The notes beneath the pieces were generated by a model. The model ran no database searches, was not told the DNA's origin, and saw only the letters and a list, made by a program, of their open reading frames with translations. Position numbers and translations under genes: made by a program. This document shows positions 1-7,143 of a stretch of 64,000 nucleotides of DNA, piece after piece. The stretch's first letter is position 1; each line of letters starts with the position of its first letter. The DNA comes from Sphingomonadales bacterium (lineage in GTDB: Bacteria > Pseudomonadota > Alphaproteobacteria > Sphingomonadales > Sphingomonadaceae), in assembly GCA_947470185.1 (NCBI GenBank), contig CANIRZ010000001.1:1-64000 (forward strand). Reading direction: 5' to 3'.

Positions 1-761
1 AGATGATACCGCTCTTCTGCAAGCGCAGCGCTCGCTTTCTCGTTGGTCTTAGCTTGGTTGCTTGCCTGCTGAATGCGAAGGGACTTGCGCAATTTGAAAT
101 TGTTTTCGCGTGTCTGCCTGCCGATGATGAGCCCGATAAAGGCCATGTGAAAGAAGAATGCCAGCACCGCCACAATGATGACTGTATATGGGATAACGCC
201 GTCAACTGGTATGAATCGTGTTATACTTCCGATTGGATAAGCGGTAGACAAGGTAAAAATATAAATCACAAAATAAAAAAACAATACGGAAACACAATAT
301 TTTAGAGGACTCAGACCGATCCAATATTTGTTACGTATCAGGTAAAGCATGGCTGATATTGAAATAAAGATACCGGAAATTGAGATCAGCATTAGACGAA
401 AATTTGTTTCTCCTAAAACAAAACCTATTACTATCGGAGCAAGGCCAATTATCAGAAAAATAGTTGCGATCCGGTTAGATTTTCGGGTGAGGCCCCGGTC
501 TGCAAAACTCATTGCTTTAAGCGCTGAAGATAAGAATAATAATGCCTCACCTAATGGACTGGTAATGCCTTCAACAGCACCAATAACCTGCATTACAAAT
601 AAGTTACCCAAAAGTGCTACGGCGTTAGAAAATAGCCAAATATACACTGCACGCGTTCTAATCTGTATCACAAGGAGACAGATCGAGAAAATCACAAGCT
701 CTCCCATAAGGAAGTACTGAAACATTGAAGCTATAGTTACAAAATCAGTATTTGATGTCAT
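1..761 (-). CDS. Multi-TM membrane sensor, probable sensor histidine kinase N-terminus (partial, runs off left edge)
   Basis: Own reverse-strand translation from ATG at 761: MTSNTDFVTIASMFQYFLMGELVIFSICLLVIQIRTRAVYIWLF...FFFHMAFIGLIIGRQTRENNFKLRKSLRIQQASNQAKTNEKASAALAEERYHL. Open through to base 1, several hydrophobic helices then a coiled-coil linker. Absent from the supplied ORF track because it has no stop in the window. Confidence 0.75.
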   Translation of the reverse strand, partial: MTSNTDFVTIASMFQYFLMGELVIFSICLLVIQIRTRAVYIWLFSNAVALLGNLFVMQVIGAVEGITSPLGEALLFLSSALKAMSFADRGLTRKSNRIATIFLIIGLAPIVIGFVLGETNFRLMLISISGIFISISAMLYLIRNKYWIGLSPLKYCVSVLFFYFVIYIFTLSTAYPIGSITRFIPVDGVIPYTVIIVAVLAFFFHMAFIGLIIGRQTRENNFKLRKSLRIQQASNQAKTNEKASAALAEERYH

Positions 762-1142
762 CGTGAAGCGTTAGCTCCCAGCATAATTCCAACAGTTGTG
801 CGTAGTTTGTAACCTACGCCGCTTTGGGTGCAGATGTCGGAAGGCATAGGTTTCATAGATAAGGTTTGCTTACCATTTTGCGTTCATAAACAGACACTAA
901 TTTAAAAACAAGCCGATGATCGCGCATCGCCGCTGGCGGTGTCTCCCCCCCCCCAGTTCTGACTAAAATTCGGCTAAATCAATCGTCTGAAGCCCTAGGG
1001 ATTTCTGTTCCTGCCTTTGGCGGGCCATTGTTTTGCACGGCAGCTGGGTGGGGTAATCTTGCCGTTTGCGCTGACGCAGTTTCTTGCGCGGCATGATCTC
1101 GCGGAATAGGAACGTCGCGCCTATTCCGCATTTAGGCACATG

Positions 1143-1175
1143 AAAAAGCCCGCCGCTGCACGGGGCAGGGCGGGC
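1143..1175 (-). terminator. Rho-independent terminator downstream of the Ala-rich lipoprotein gene
   Basis: On the minus strand GCCCGCC...GGCGGGC followed by TTTTT. Confidence 0.65.
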
Positions 1176-1199
1176 CAATTTCGCTTAAGAAAGCGCCTA

Positions 1200-1496
1200 T
1201 TACTTGGCGGCTTCTTTCATGTCCTTACCAGCTGCTTCAACAGCAGCGCCTGTGGCTGCCGTGGCTTCTTTCGCTGCACCGGCAGTTGCGTCCGCTGCTT
1301 CATCGGCTGCTTCTGCGGTTGCGTCGGCGGCATCTTCAGCAGATGTCATGGCGTTCTCGGCGCCAGCTTCCATGGCGTTACCCGTTGCGTCTGCTGCTTC
1401 TGTGGTTTCTTCGGCTGCCTTTTCGCTAGCTTCGCCACATGCGGTGAGCGATGCAGCAAATGCGAGAGCAGCAACAGTTGCGACTAATTTCTTCAT
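1200..1496 (-). CDS. Small Ala/Glu-rich putative lipoprotein
   Basis: MKKLVATVAALAFAASLTACGEASEKAAEETTEAAD...; signal peptide with LTAC lipobox; GGAG RBS upstream; start trimmed from the track ORF 1200..1568. Confidence 0.75.
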   Translation of the reverse strand: MKKLVATVAALAFAASLTACGEASEKAAEETTEAADATGNAMEAGAENAMTSAEDAADATAEAADEAADATAGAAKEATAATGAAVEAAGKDMKEAAK

Positions 1497-1568
1497 TTTG
1501 TTTCTCCTGAGTCCCATATAAATCCTAGCGGGAGTACAGGCGTAAGGTATGAAGCCTGCCTTCCGCAA

Positions 1569-1982
1569 CTATTTTTCTGTACCCCGCGACTTACCCCATT
1601 GGCGGGCAGCGGTGTACCCCAGATACCCCGTGCCAAACAGCGCGTATAGCGGTTCGGGAAGGCCATTGAGATAGGCATTCATGCCCAAAGCAATGTTAGC
1701 GGCTTTGTCAGGCGCGACAGCGGCGATTAGCCCCATGGGTATGGACCATAACAGCATGATATATATCACATACAGGAAGCTTGGGCGTGCGCGGCTGGTC
1801 CACGGGTCCGCCGACTGCGCCTCGGCAAGAATGGCGGATAGTTGCGTGCGCAGGGCATCCATGTCCTGACTACCTTGCAGTTTGATGAGTTCAAGCTTGG
1901 CTGCATCGCGCGCCCTTGGATCAGGAATGATCTTATCGATCAGGTTTGCGATTGGCCCAATTATGCCTTCGAGGAGTGACAT
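1569..1982 (-). CDS. 3-TM holin, GTA_holin_3TM-like
   Basis: MSLLEGIIGPIANLIDKIIPDPRARDAAKLELIKLQ...DPWTSRARPSFLYVIYIMLLWSIPMGLIAAV...; matches the pattern of the GTA holin family (PF11351); directly follows an endolysin gene. Confidence 0.8.
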   Translation of the reverse strand: MSLLEGIIGPIANLIDKIIPDPRARDAAKLELIKLQGSQDMDALRTQLSAILAEAQSADPWTSRARPSFLYVIYIMLLWSIPMGLIAAVAPDKAANIALGMNAYLNGLPEPLYALFGTGYLGYTAARQWGKSRGTEK

Positions 1983-2006
1983 GATACATTCCTTCCTTAG
2001 ATGTTC

Positions 2007-2555
2007 TTAGCCAATTCGGTTTGCGAGCCAGCCGTATAAAAACGCTTCTTGCGCGGGGCGGGATTCTGCCAAGTGGACATAATGTGCGCCTTGCAAGGCA
2101 TCGATCGCCTTTGTCAGGACAGGTTCGGCAGAGGGGCCGCGACAACGGAAGAATGCTTGCACGGCGCGCAGCGTTTCGGAGCCGATTTTCCGGTCGACGG
2201 CGATGTCGGCATAGTCGCGGCCATTGCGGTTGAGGGCGTTCAGCGCGCGTTGCAAAAATCCGATGGCGGTTCCTGTACCCATGTTGACGCCGGTGTCGAA
2301 CATCTCCGCCGCAAGTTTCGGCGCAAGGCGTTCCAATTGATCAAAGGCTGGCGCCCGCCAATATAACCGTTTGTACATTGCGGCGGCGACGTTGCGCGGT
2401 AGCGTGCTCATGTCGCCCATATAGCCGTGACGGCGGGCAACTGCCTGCGTAATACCCCACCGGGTTGGGCCACCTTTGTCCGCCGGATGGTCCACAAAGT
2501 CGCCTTCGCGGGCAATCAGTTCGTCAATCAATTGGTCAATATGGTCTATCACCAA
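2007..2555 (-). CDS. GH108-type N-acetylmuramidase / endolysin
   Basis: IDELIAREGDFVDHPADKGGPTRWGITQAVARRHGYMGDM...; E-G-(x)-DKGGPT-WGIT signature of GH108/PG_binding_3 lysozymes. Start TTG 2555 or GTG 2552, GAGG upstream. Confidence 0.85.
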   Translation of the reverse strand: MVIDHIDQLIDELIAREGDFVDHPADKGGPTRWGITQAVARRHGYMGDMSTLPRNVAAAMYKRLYWRAPAFDQLERLAPKLAAEMFDTGVNMGTGTAIGFLQRALNALNRNGRDYADIAVDRKIGSETLRAVQAFFRCRGPSAEPVLTKAIDALQGAHYVHLAESRPAQEAFLYGWLANRIG

Positions 2556-2577
2556 AACACCCTCACTTTCGAATCAA

Positions 2578-2600
2578 CAAATAACCCATATGGTTATTTG
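2578..2600. promoter_or_regulatory. 9-bp perfect inverted repeat upstream of the endolysin
   Basis: CAAATAACC-CATAT-GGTTATTTG. Confidence 0.55.
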
Positions 2601-2608
2601 TAGGAAAG
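2598..2608 (-). promoter_or_regulatory. Shared motif CTTTCCTACAA upstream of the lysis cassette (copy 1)
   Basis: Gene-direction CTTTCCTACAA, 42 bp before the endolysin TTG; identical to 6581-6591 before the DUF6456 gene. Confidence 0.5.
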
Positions 2609-2677
2609 CAAAATCTGCACGGCGGTTGCTGGCGCGGTGGCTGCGGGTCCGAGATGTTATGATGTTAGGAATTTAAT

Positions 2678-2754
2678 TGGTCGGGACGACAGGATTCGAA
2701 CCTGCGACCCCCACACCCCCAGTGTGATGCGCTACCAGGCTGCGCTACGTCCCG
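2678..2754 (-). tRNA. tRNA-Pro (GGG)
   Basis: CGGGACGTAGCGCAGCCTGGTAGCGCATCACACTGGGGGTGTGGGGGTCGCAGGTTCGAATCCTGTCGTCCCGACCA; cloverleaf, encoded CCA. Confidence 0.95.
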
Positions 2755-2935
2755 ACCGCCGCTGTCCTCGCTGAGGTCAGTGGAAGCGCGCGTATATGGC
2801 GCTGGTTTTTGAAAAGCAAGCGCGCTCTCGACGCTTTGACGTTGCGTCAATGAGGTGCAGGTGATAATCGCGCCCGATTGCTTTAGGGCAACGCTTTTAT
2901 CGGGCGTCACATTATACAACTTGCGAGGGTTTTCC

Positions 2936-3262
2936 ATGGAGTCTCTAATCTTGAACGTCGCCGCTGGTGGGGCTGGTGGTTCTGCATTTTTTGTGCAGTT
3001 GTTTCCGCTCCTGCTGATCTTTGTCGTTTTTTACCTTTTCCTCATCCGCCCGCAACAAAAGCGCGCGAAAGAGCATGAAGCCAAAATCAACGCGGTGCAA
3101 AAGAATGACGAAGTCGTCACCGCTGGCGGCTTGATGGGCAAAGTGATCAAGGTCGCTGACGATTATGTTGAAGTCGAAATTGCACCAAATGTGCGGGTGA
3201 AGGCTGTGAAGTCGACCATCGCCAACGTGCAATCACGCGGAACCAAAGCTGCCAATGATTAA
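2936..3262 (+). CDS. yajC: Preprotein translocase subunit YajC
   Basis: FPLLLIFVVFYLFLIRPQQKRAKEHEAKINAVQKNDEVVTAGGLMGKV; upstream of secD. Confidence 0.95.
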   Translation: MESLILNVAAGGAGGSAFFVQLFPLLLIFVVFYLFLIRPQQKRAKEHEAKINAVQKNDEVVTAGGLMGKVIKVADDYVEVEIAPNVRVKAVKSTIANVQSRGTKAAND

Positions 3263-3330
3263 CCGCTGGGGTTGAATGGCTGACGGCCCAACCCCAATTT
3301 TTGCTTTTCCAGTTCGTTCGGACCCAGCCT

Positions 3331-4929
3331 ATGCTTGATTTTCCCCGTTGGCGCGTATGGATGCTCAACACGCTCATCATTTTCGGTGTGCTTTTTGCTA
3401 TCCCCAGCCTTCTTCCGGTGCACATGCGCGATCAACTTGCACAATTTGTGCCGGCGCCAGCGATTAATCTTGGGCTCGACCTAGCTGGTGGCAGTCACAT
3501 TCTGCTTGAAGCCGATACATCGCAGCTCGGCGAAACGCGGCTTGAGGCATTGGAAGATAGCGTGCGCACCGCAATGCGCCGCGCAGAACCGCAGATCACC
3601 ATTTCCGATGTGTCGCGGGCCGATGGGAAGCTTAGTTTTACGGTCACCGATGTGTCTAAGGTCGATGCAGCGCGCACGGCGCTCATCCCTTTAACGAGCA
3701 ACACATTGGGCAGCCGCGACTGGAATATCGCGGTCACCGATGGCAATCGTTTCATCGTCACGCCAGAGGGGACGGGTAACGAAAACGCCCTTGATCAGGC
3801 AATGGATACAGCCAAGGATGTTATTGATCGCCGTATTAATGCGCTTGGAACGCTTGAGCCAACGATCATTCGTCAAGGCGATAATCGGATTGTGGTCCAA
3901 GTGCCTGGCCTCGATGACCCAGCTGCCTTGAAAGCGCTCATCGGTAAAACCGCAAAACTTGAATTCAAGCTGGTTGATGAAATGGCCGACCCTGATCAAA
4001 CCGCAAAGGGTAAGGCCCGTGTCGGTAGTCAAGTTCTGCCCTATCCGAACAATCCTTCCGGTTTGCCGAATATCGCGGTGCGCCGTCTGGGTGGCATCTC
4101 TGGCGATAAGCTGGTTAAGGCTGATCCCACATTTGACTCACAGACCAACGAACCTGCGGTCACTATTCAGTTCGACTCCGAAGGCGGCCAAAGATTCGCC
4201 CGGATGACCCAGCAAAATGTGAACAAGCTGTTCGCCATCATATTGGATGGCCAAGTTATCTCCGCACCGCAAATTCGGGAGCCAATCTTCGGCGGGGTTT
4301 CCCAGATTTCGGGCAGCTTCACCACAGAAAGCGCCAATGCGCTCTCCATTTCGCTGCGCTCGGGTGCTTTGCCGGTCGACCTCAAAATTGTTGAGGAACG
4401 TTCGGTTGGTCCAGACCTTGGCGCTGACTCCATCCGCCGCGGCGTGTTGGCGGCGGTTATTGGTACGACCGCTATCCTCGTACTCATGTTCCTCGTCTAT
4501 GGCAGGTTCGGCATGTATGCCAATTTTGCTTTGGTCATTAACATTGCCATGATTTTGGGCGTGATGGCACTCGTGAATGCGACATTGACCTTGCCGGGCA
4601 TCGCAGGCTTCGTTCTGACGATTGGGGCAGCAGTGGACGCAAACGTTCTGATTAACGAGCGTATTCGCGAAGAATTGAAACGGGGCCGGCGCATCGTGCA
4701 AGCGATTGAGGTTGGTTACAAAGAAGCGAGCCGCGCGATTTTTGACGCGAACAGCACCAACGTAATCGCGGCCGTTCTGTTGTTTATCTTTGGCTCGGGC
4801 CCAATCCGTGGTTTTGCGGTGGTTCTGATGATCGGGATTGTGACGTCGGTGTTCACCGCCGTGACCATCACCCGCATGTGGGTATCGCGCTGGGTTAAGC
4901 GCACCCGTCCTACTGAACTGACGATTTGA
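3331..4929 (+). CDS. secD: Protein translocase subunit SecD
   Basis: LGLDLAGGSHILLE; GAAVDANVLINERIREELKRGR; start trimmed to MLDFPRW. Confidence 0.97.
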   Translation: MLDFPRWRVWMLNTLIIFGVLFAIPSLLPVHMRDQLAQFVPAPAINLGLDLAGGSHILLEADTSQLGETRLEALEDSVRTAMRRAEPQITISDVSRADGKLSFTVTDVSKVDAARTALIPLTSNTLGSRDWNIAVTDGNRFIVTPEGTGNENALDQAMDTAKDVIDRRINALGTLEPTIIRQGDNRIVVQVPGLDDPAALKALIGKTAKLEFKLVDEMADPDQTAKGKARVGSQVLPYPNNPSGLPNIAVRRLGGISGDKLVKADPTFDSQTNEPAVTIQFDSEGGQRFARMTQQNVNKLFAIILDGQVISAPQIREPIFGGVSQISGSFTTESANALSISLRSGALPVDLKIVEERSVGPDLGADSIRRGVLAAVIGTTAILVLMFLVYGRFGMYANFALVINIAMILGVMALVNATLTLPGIAGFVLTIGAAVDANVLINERIREELKRGRRIVQAIEVGYKEASRAIFDANSTNVIAAVLLFIFGSGPIRGFAVVLMIGIVTSVFTAVTITRMWVSRWVKRTRPTELTI

Positions 4930-4939
4930 GGATATTGAT

Positions 4940-5926
4940 ATGAAACTGCTCAAAGTCGTTCCTGACGATACCAACATCGACTTTCTCAAATGGCGGAACT
5001 TGGCCTTTGGCGTCAGTTTGTTGCTCATGATTGCATCGATTGGGTTGGTTGCCACCAAGGGTTTGAACTTTGGCGTCGATTTTATCGGTGGCCAGATGAT
5101 CCGTGCGACGTTCACGCAGACGGCCGCCGCACCTGTGGCCGAACTGCGCGAAACAGTTGGCAGTCTTGGTTTTGGCGACCCGACCATTCAGCGTTTTGGC
5201 GCCGAGAACCAGGTTTCAATCCGCATGAAGTTGCCCGCCGGCGCGGATAAGAATCCCGAGATCGCTAACGCAATGGCGGAAAAAATCACGAACAAGCTCA
5301 AGGCCGATCATCCCGATTTACGGATTGACGGCGTTGACTCTGTGTCTGGCAAGGTTTCGCAGGAATTGTTTAGCAAGGGCGTCCTTGCATTGCTGGCGGC
5401 GATGGCGGGTGTTTCGATCTATATCTGGTTCCGGTTTGAATGGCAGTTCGGGGTTGGGGCGATTTGGTCGCTGATGCACGATGTGACGCTGACCTTCGGA
5501 TTGTTTGCGCTTACAGGGTGGGAGTTTGACCTCAACATCATCGCGGCTTTGCTGACGATTATCGGCTATTCCTTGAACGATACGGTTGTTGTGTATGACC
5601 GTATTCGCGAGAATCTGATGAAATTCCGTAAAATGGAAATGGCGTCGCTTTTGAACCTGTCCGTCAACGAAACCTTGTCTCGTACGGTGATGACCAGCGT
5701 ATCGATTTCGCTGCCGTTGATCATATTGGTGCTCTTTGGACCGGATGTTATCTTCGGTTTCAGCGCTGCAATGGCATTTGGTATTGTCGTCGGAACTTAT
5801 TCCTCGATTTATCAGGCGGCCCCCATATTGATCTGGCTCAAAGTCGGCTCGCACAGCTTTGTGCCAACCGATGACGCCAGTTCAAAGGCGGAGCGGATCG
5901 GCGAAAACTTCGGCGCGAAGCCTTAA
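4940..5926 (+). CDS. secF: Protein translocase subunit SecF
   Basis: FGVDFIGGQMI; IGYSLNDTVVVYDRIREN; follows secD. Confidence 0.97.
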   Translation: MKLLKVVPDDTNIDFLKWRNLAFGVSLLLMIASIGLVATKGLNFGVDFIGGQMIRATFTQTAAAPVAELRETVGSLGFGDPTIQRFGAENQVSIRMKLPAGADKNPEIANAMAEKITNKLKADHPDLRIDGVDSVSGKVSQELFSKGVLALLAAMAGVSIYIWFRFEWQFGVGAIWSLMHDVTLTFGLFALTGWEFDLNIIAALLTIIGYSLNDTVVVYDRIRENLMKFRKMEMASLLNLSVNETLSRTVMTSVSISLPLIILVLFGPDVIFGFSAAMAFGIVVGTYSSIYQAAPILIWLKVGSHSFVPTDDASSKAERIGENFGAKP

Positions 5927-5987
5927 CGCTTCAGTACGGCCGGTGGTTCGCCGAAACGGAAGGCAATTGCGCGCGCATTTCCCTGTT

Positions 5988-6551
5988 TTATAATGTGCGC
6001 ACGAGCCGGACTGCCTTTGCAATCCAAGCCGGATCGGCGACAACTTGTTGTCGTGCTCCAGCTTCAAGTGGCAACAGATGCAACTTCCCTGCGTCACGGC
6101 CGAGCAAGCGGCCAAAGATGAAGCGACCACCAGGGCGCGGGACAAGGACGTCCAGATTGAGCGCAGAGGCAAAGTCGTCGGGCTGAAGCTGTTCAAGCCA
6201 TAATTCGTCCCCGCGCCGATATTCCCCCAATGCCGTCGCAATCCGAAGCCCGACCATCGTCGCGCCGACATTGGGAACCATTATACGTTCCTCCTTAGAC
6301 GGAGCGTGCGTGCCATCATCATGCAGTATAGCAGCGACGGGAAGATATTGCTGGTCAGGCAGAGCAACGAGGTCACTCGATTCCACACCCAAAGCGTCCG
6401 CGATACGGTTAATCCAGATCAGCGACAGCACCCGCATCCCTGTTTCAAGGCGACCGATGGTCTGCGCAGTCGTCGGCGGATTACAGCGCATAGCCACATC
6501 TGCAAGCGTGAGGCCTTTGGCCCTTCGTACATCGCGAATTCGACTTTGCAT
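5988..6551 (-). CDS. XRE-family regulator with S24-like C-terminal region
   Basis: MQSRIRDVRRAKGLTLADVAMRCNPPTTAQTIGRLETGMR (HTH) followed by GDELWLEQL...DVLVPRPGGRFIFGRLLGRDAGKLHLLPL; divergent from the DUF6456 gene. Confidence 0.8.
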   Translation of the reverse strand: MQSRIRDVRRAKGLTLADVAMRCNPPTTAQTIGRLETGMRVLSLIWINRIADALGVESSDLVALPDQQYLPVAAILHDDGTHAPSKEERIMVPNVGATMVGLRIATALGEYRRGDELWLEQLQPDDFASALNLDVLVPRPGGRFIFGRLLGRDAGKLHLLPLEAGARQQVVADPAWIAKAVRLVRTL

Positions 6552-6580
6552 GAATTACTCCTTCACCAAATAGGTTTTTT

Positions 6581-6591
6581 CTTTCCTACAA
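6581..6591 (+). promoter_or_regulatory. Shared motif CTTTCCTACAA upstream of the DUF6456 gene (copy 2)
   Basis: 42 bp before ATG 6634; identical in sequence and spacing to the lysis-cassette copy. Confidence 0.5.
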
Positions 6592-6633
6592 TATTTACCA
6601 CATGGCAAGGGTGATTCGCGTAGTCACAGGAGA

Positions 6634-7143
6634 ATGCCCATGCCAGCCAAGTCGCTTTCCAAACGTAAATTCCATGATCCGCGTATGTTGGTGGAGCATG
6701 CCGTGGCCGAAAATGGTGAAAGCATAGCCCACCGTACCATCACCATAAACCTGTCTGAATCGCCCTTGTCCTGGCTGCACGCGCGCGGCCATTTGTCCAA
6801 CCGGCAGATGTTGGCGGGCGAAACCTTGCGGGGGGATTATGAGTCAGCGGCGCTTGCGCCACATGTTACCATGTCGTGGGAGAATATTCCGCGCAGCCGG
6901 CAAAAACGCAGCGCACCATCAGGCTTAAACCGCACTGAAAGGATGATGAGTGCAAAGGCACGCTTCGATAACGCTTTGACCGCGCTTGGTCCCGACCTGT
7001 CAGATATTGCATGGCGCGTCATTTGTGTTGGCGAAAGCGTGCCGATTGCCGAACGCGAGATGTCATGGCCCGTGCGTTCAGGAAAACTAGTGTTAAAAAT
7101 CGCATTGGACCGGCTCGCGGTTTATTACCGTATTCCTGGTTAG
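6634..7143 (+). CDS. DUF6456-domain protein (GafA C-terminal / GafZ-like candidate)
   Basis: ALTALGPDLSDIAWRVICVGESVPIAEREMSWPVRSGKLVLKIALDRLAVYYRI, typical of DUF6456; N-terminal ESPLSWLHARG. Confidence 0.75.
   Translation: MPMPAKSLSKRKFHDPRMLVEHAVAENGESIAHRTITINLSESPLSWLHARGHLSNRQMLAGETLRGDYESAALAPHVTMSWENIPRSRQKRSAPSGLNRTERMMSAKARFDNALTALGPDLSDIAWRVICVGESVPIAEREMSWPVRSGKLVLKIALDRLAVYYRIPG

Noticed and set aside
3-720. Plus-strand ORFs 3..305 and 349..720
   Set aside because: Antisense to the open membrane-sensor frame on the minus strand; compositions not protein-like.
963-1178. 71-aa minus ORF
   Set aside because: No recognisable domain and overlaps the terminator; not supported.
1140-1521. 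Plus-strand Ala/Cys-rich ORFs
   Set aside because: Low-complexity mirror of the lipoprotein gene on the opposite strand.
2007-2555. Lysis genes as evidence of a full prophage
   Set aside because: No integrase, capsid, terminase, portal or tail genes nearby; flanked by core genes on both sides.
4138-5187. 349-aa minus ORF over secD/secF
   Set aside because: Antisense shadow of two well-supported genes; no domain.
7140-7143. Overlapping convergent stop codons of DUF6456 and ABC-F genes
   Set aside because: Common in compact genomes; not unusual alone.
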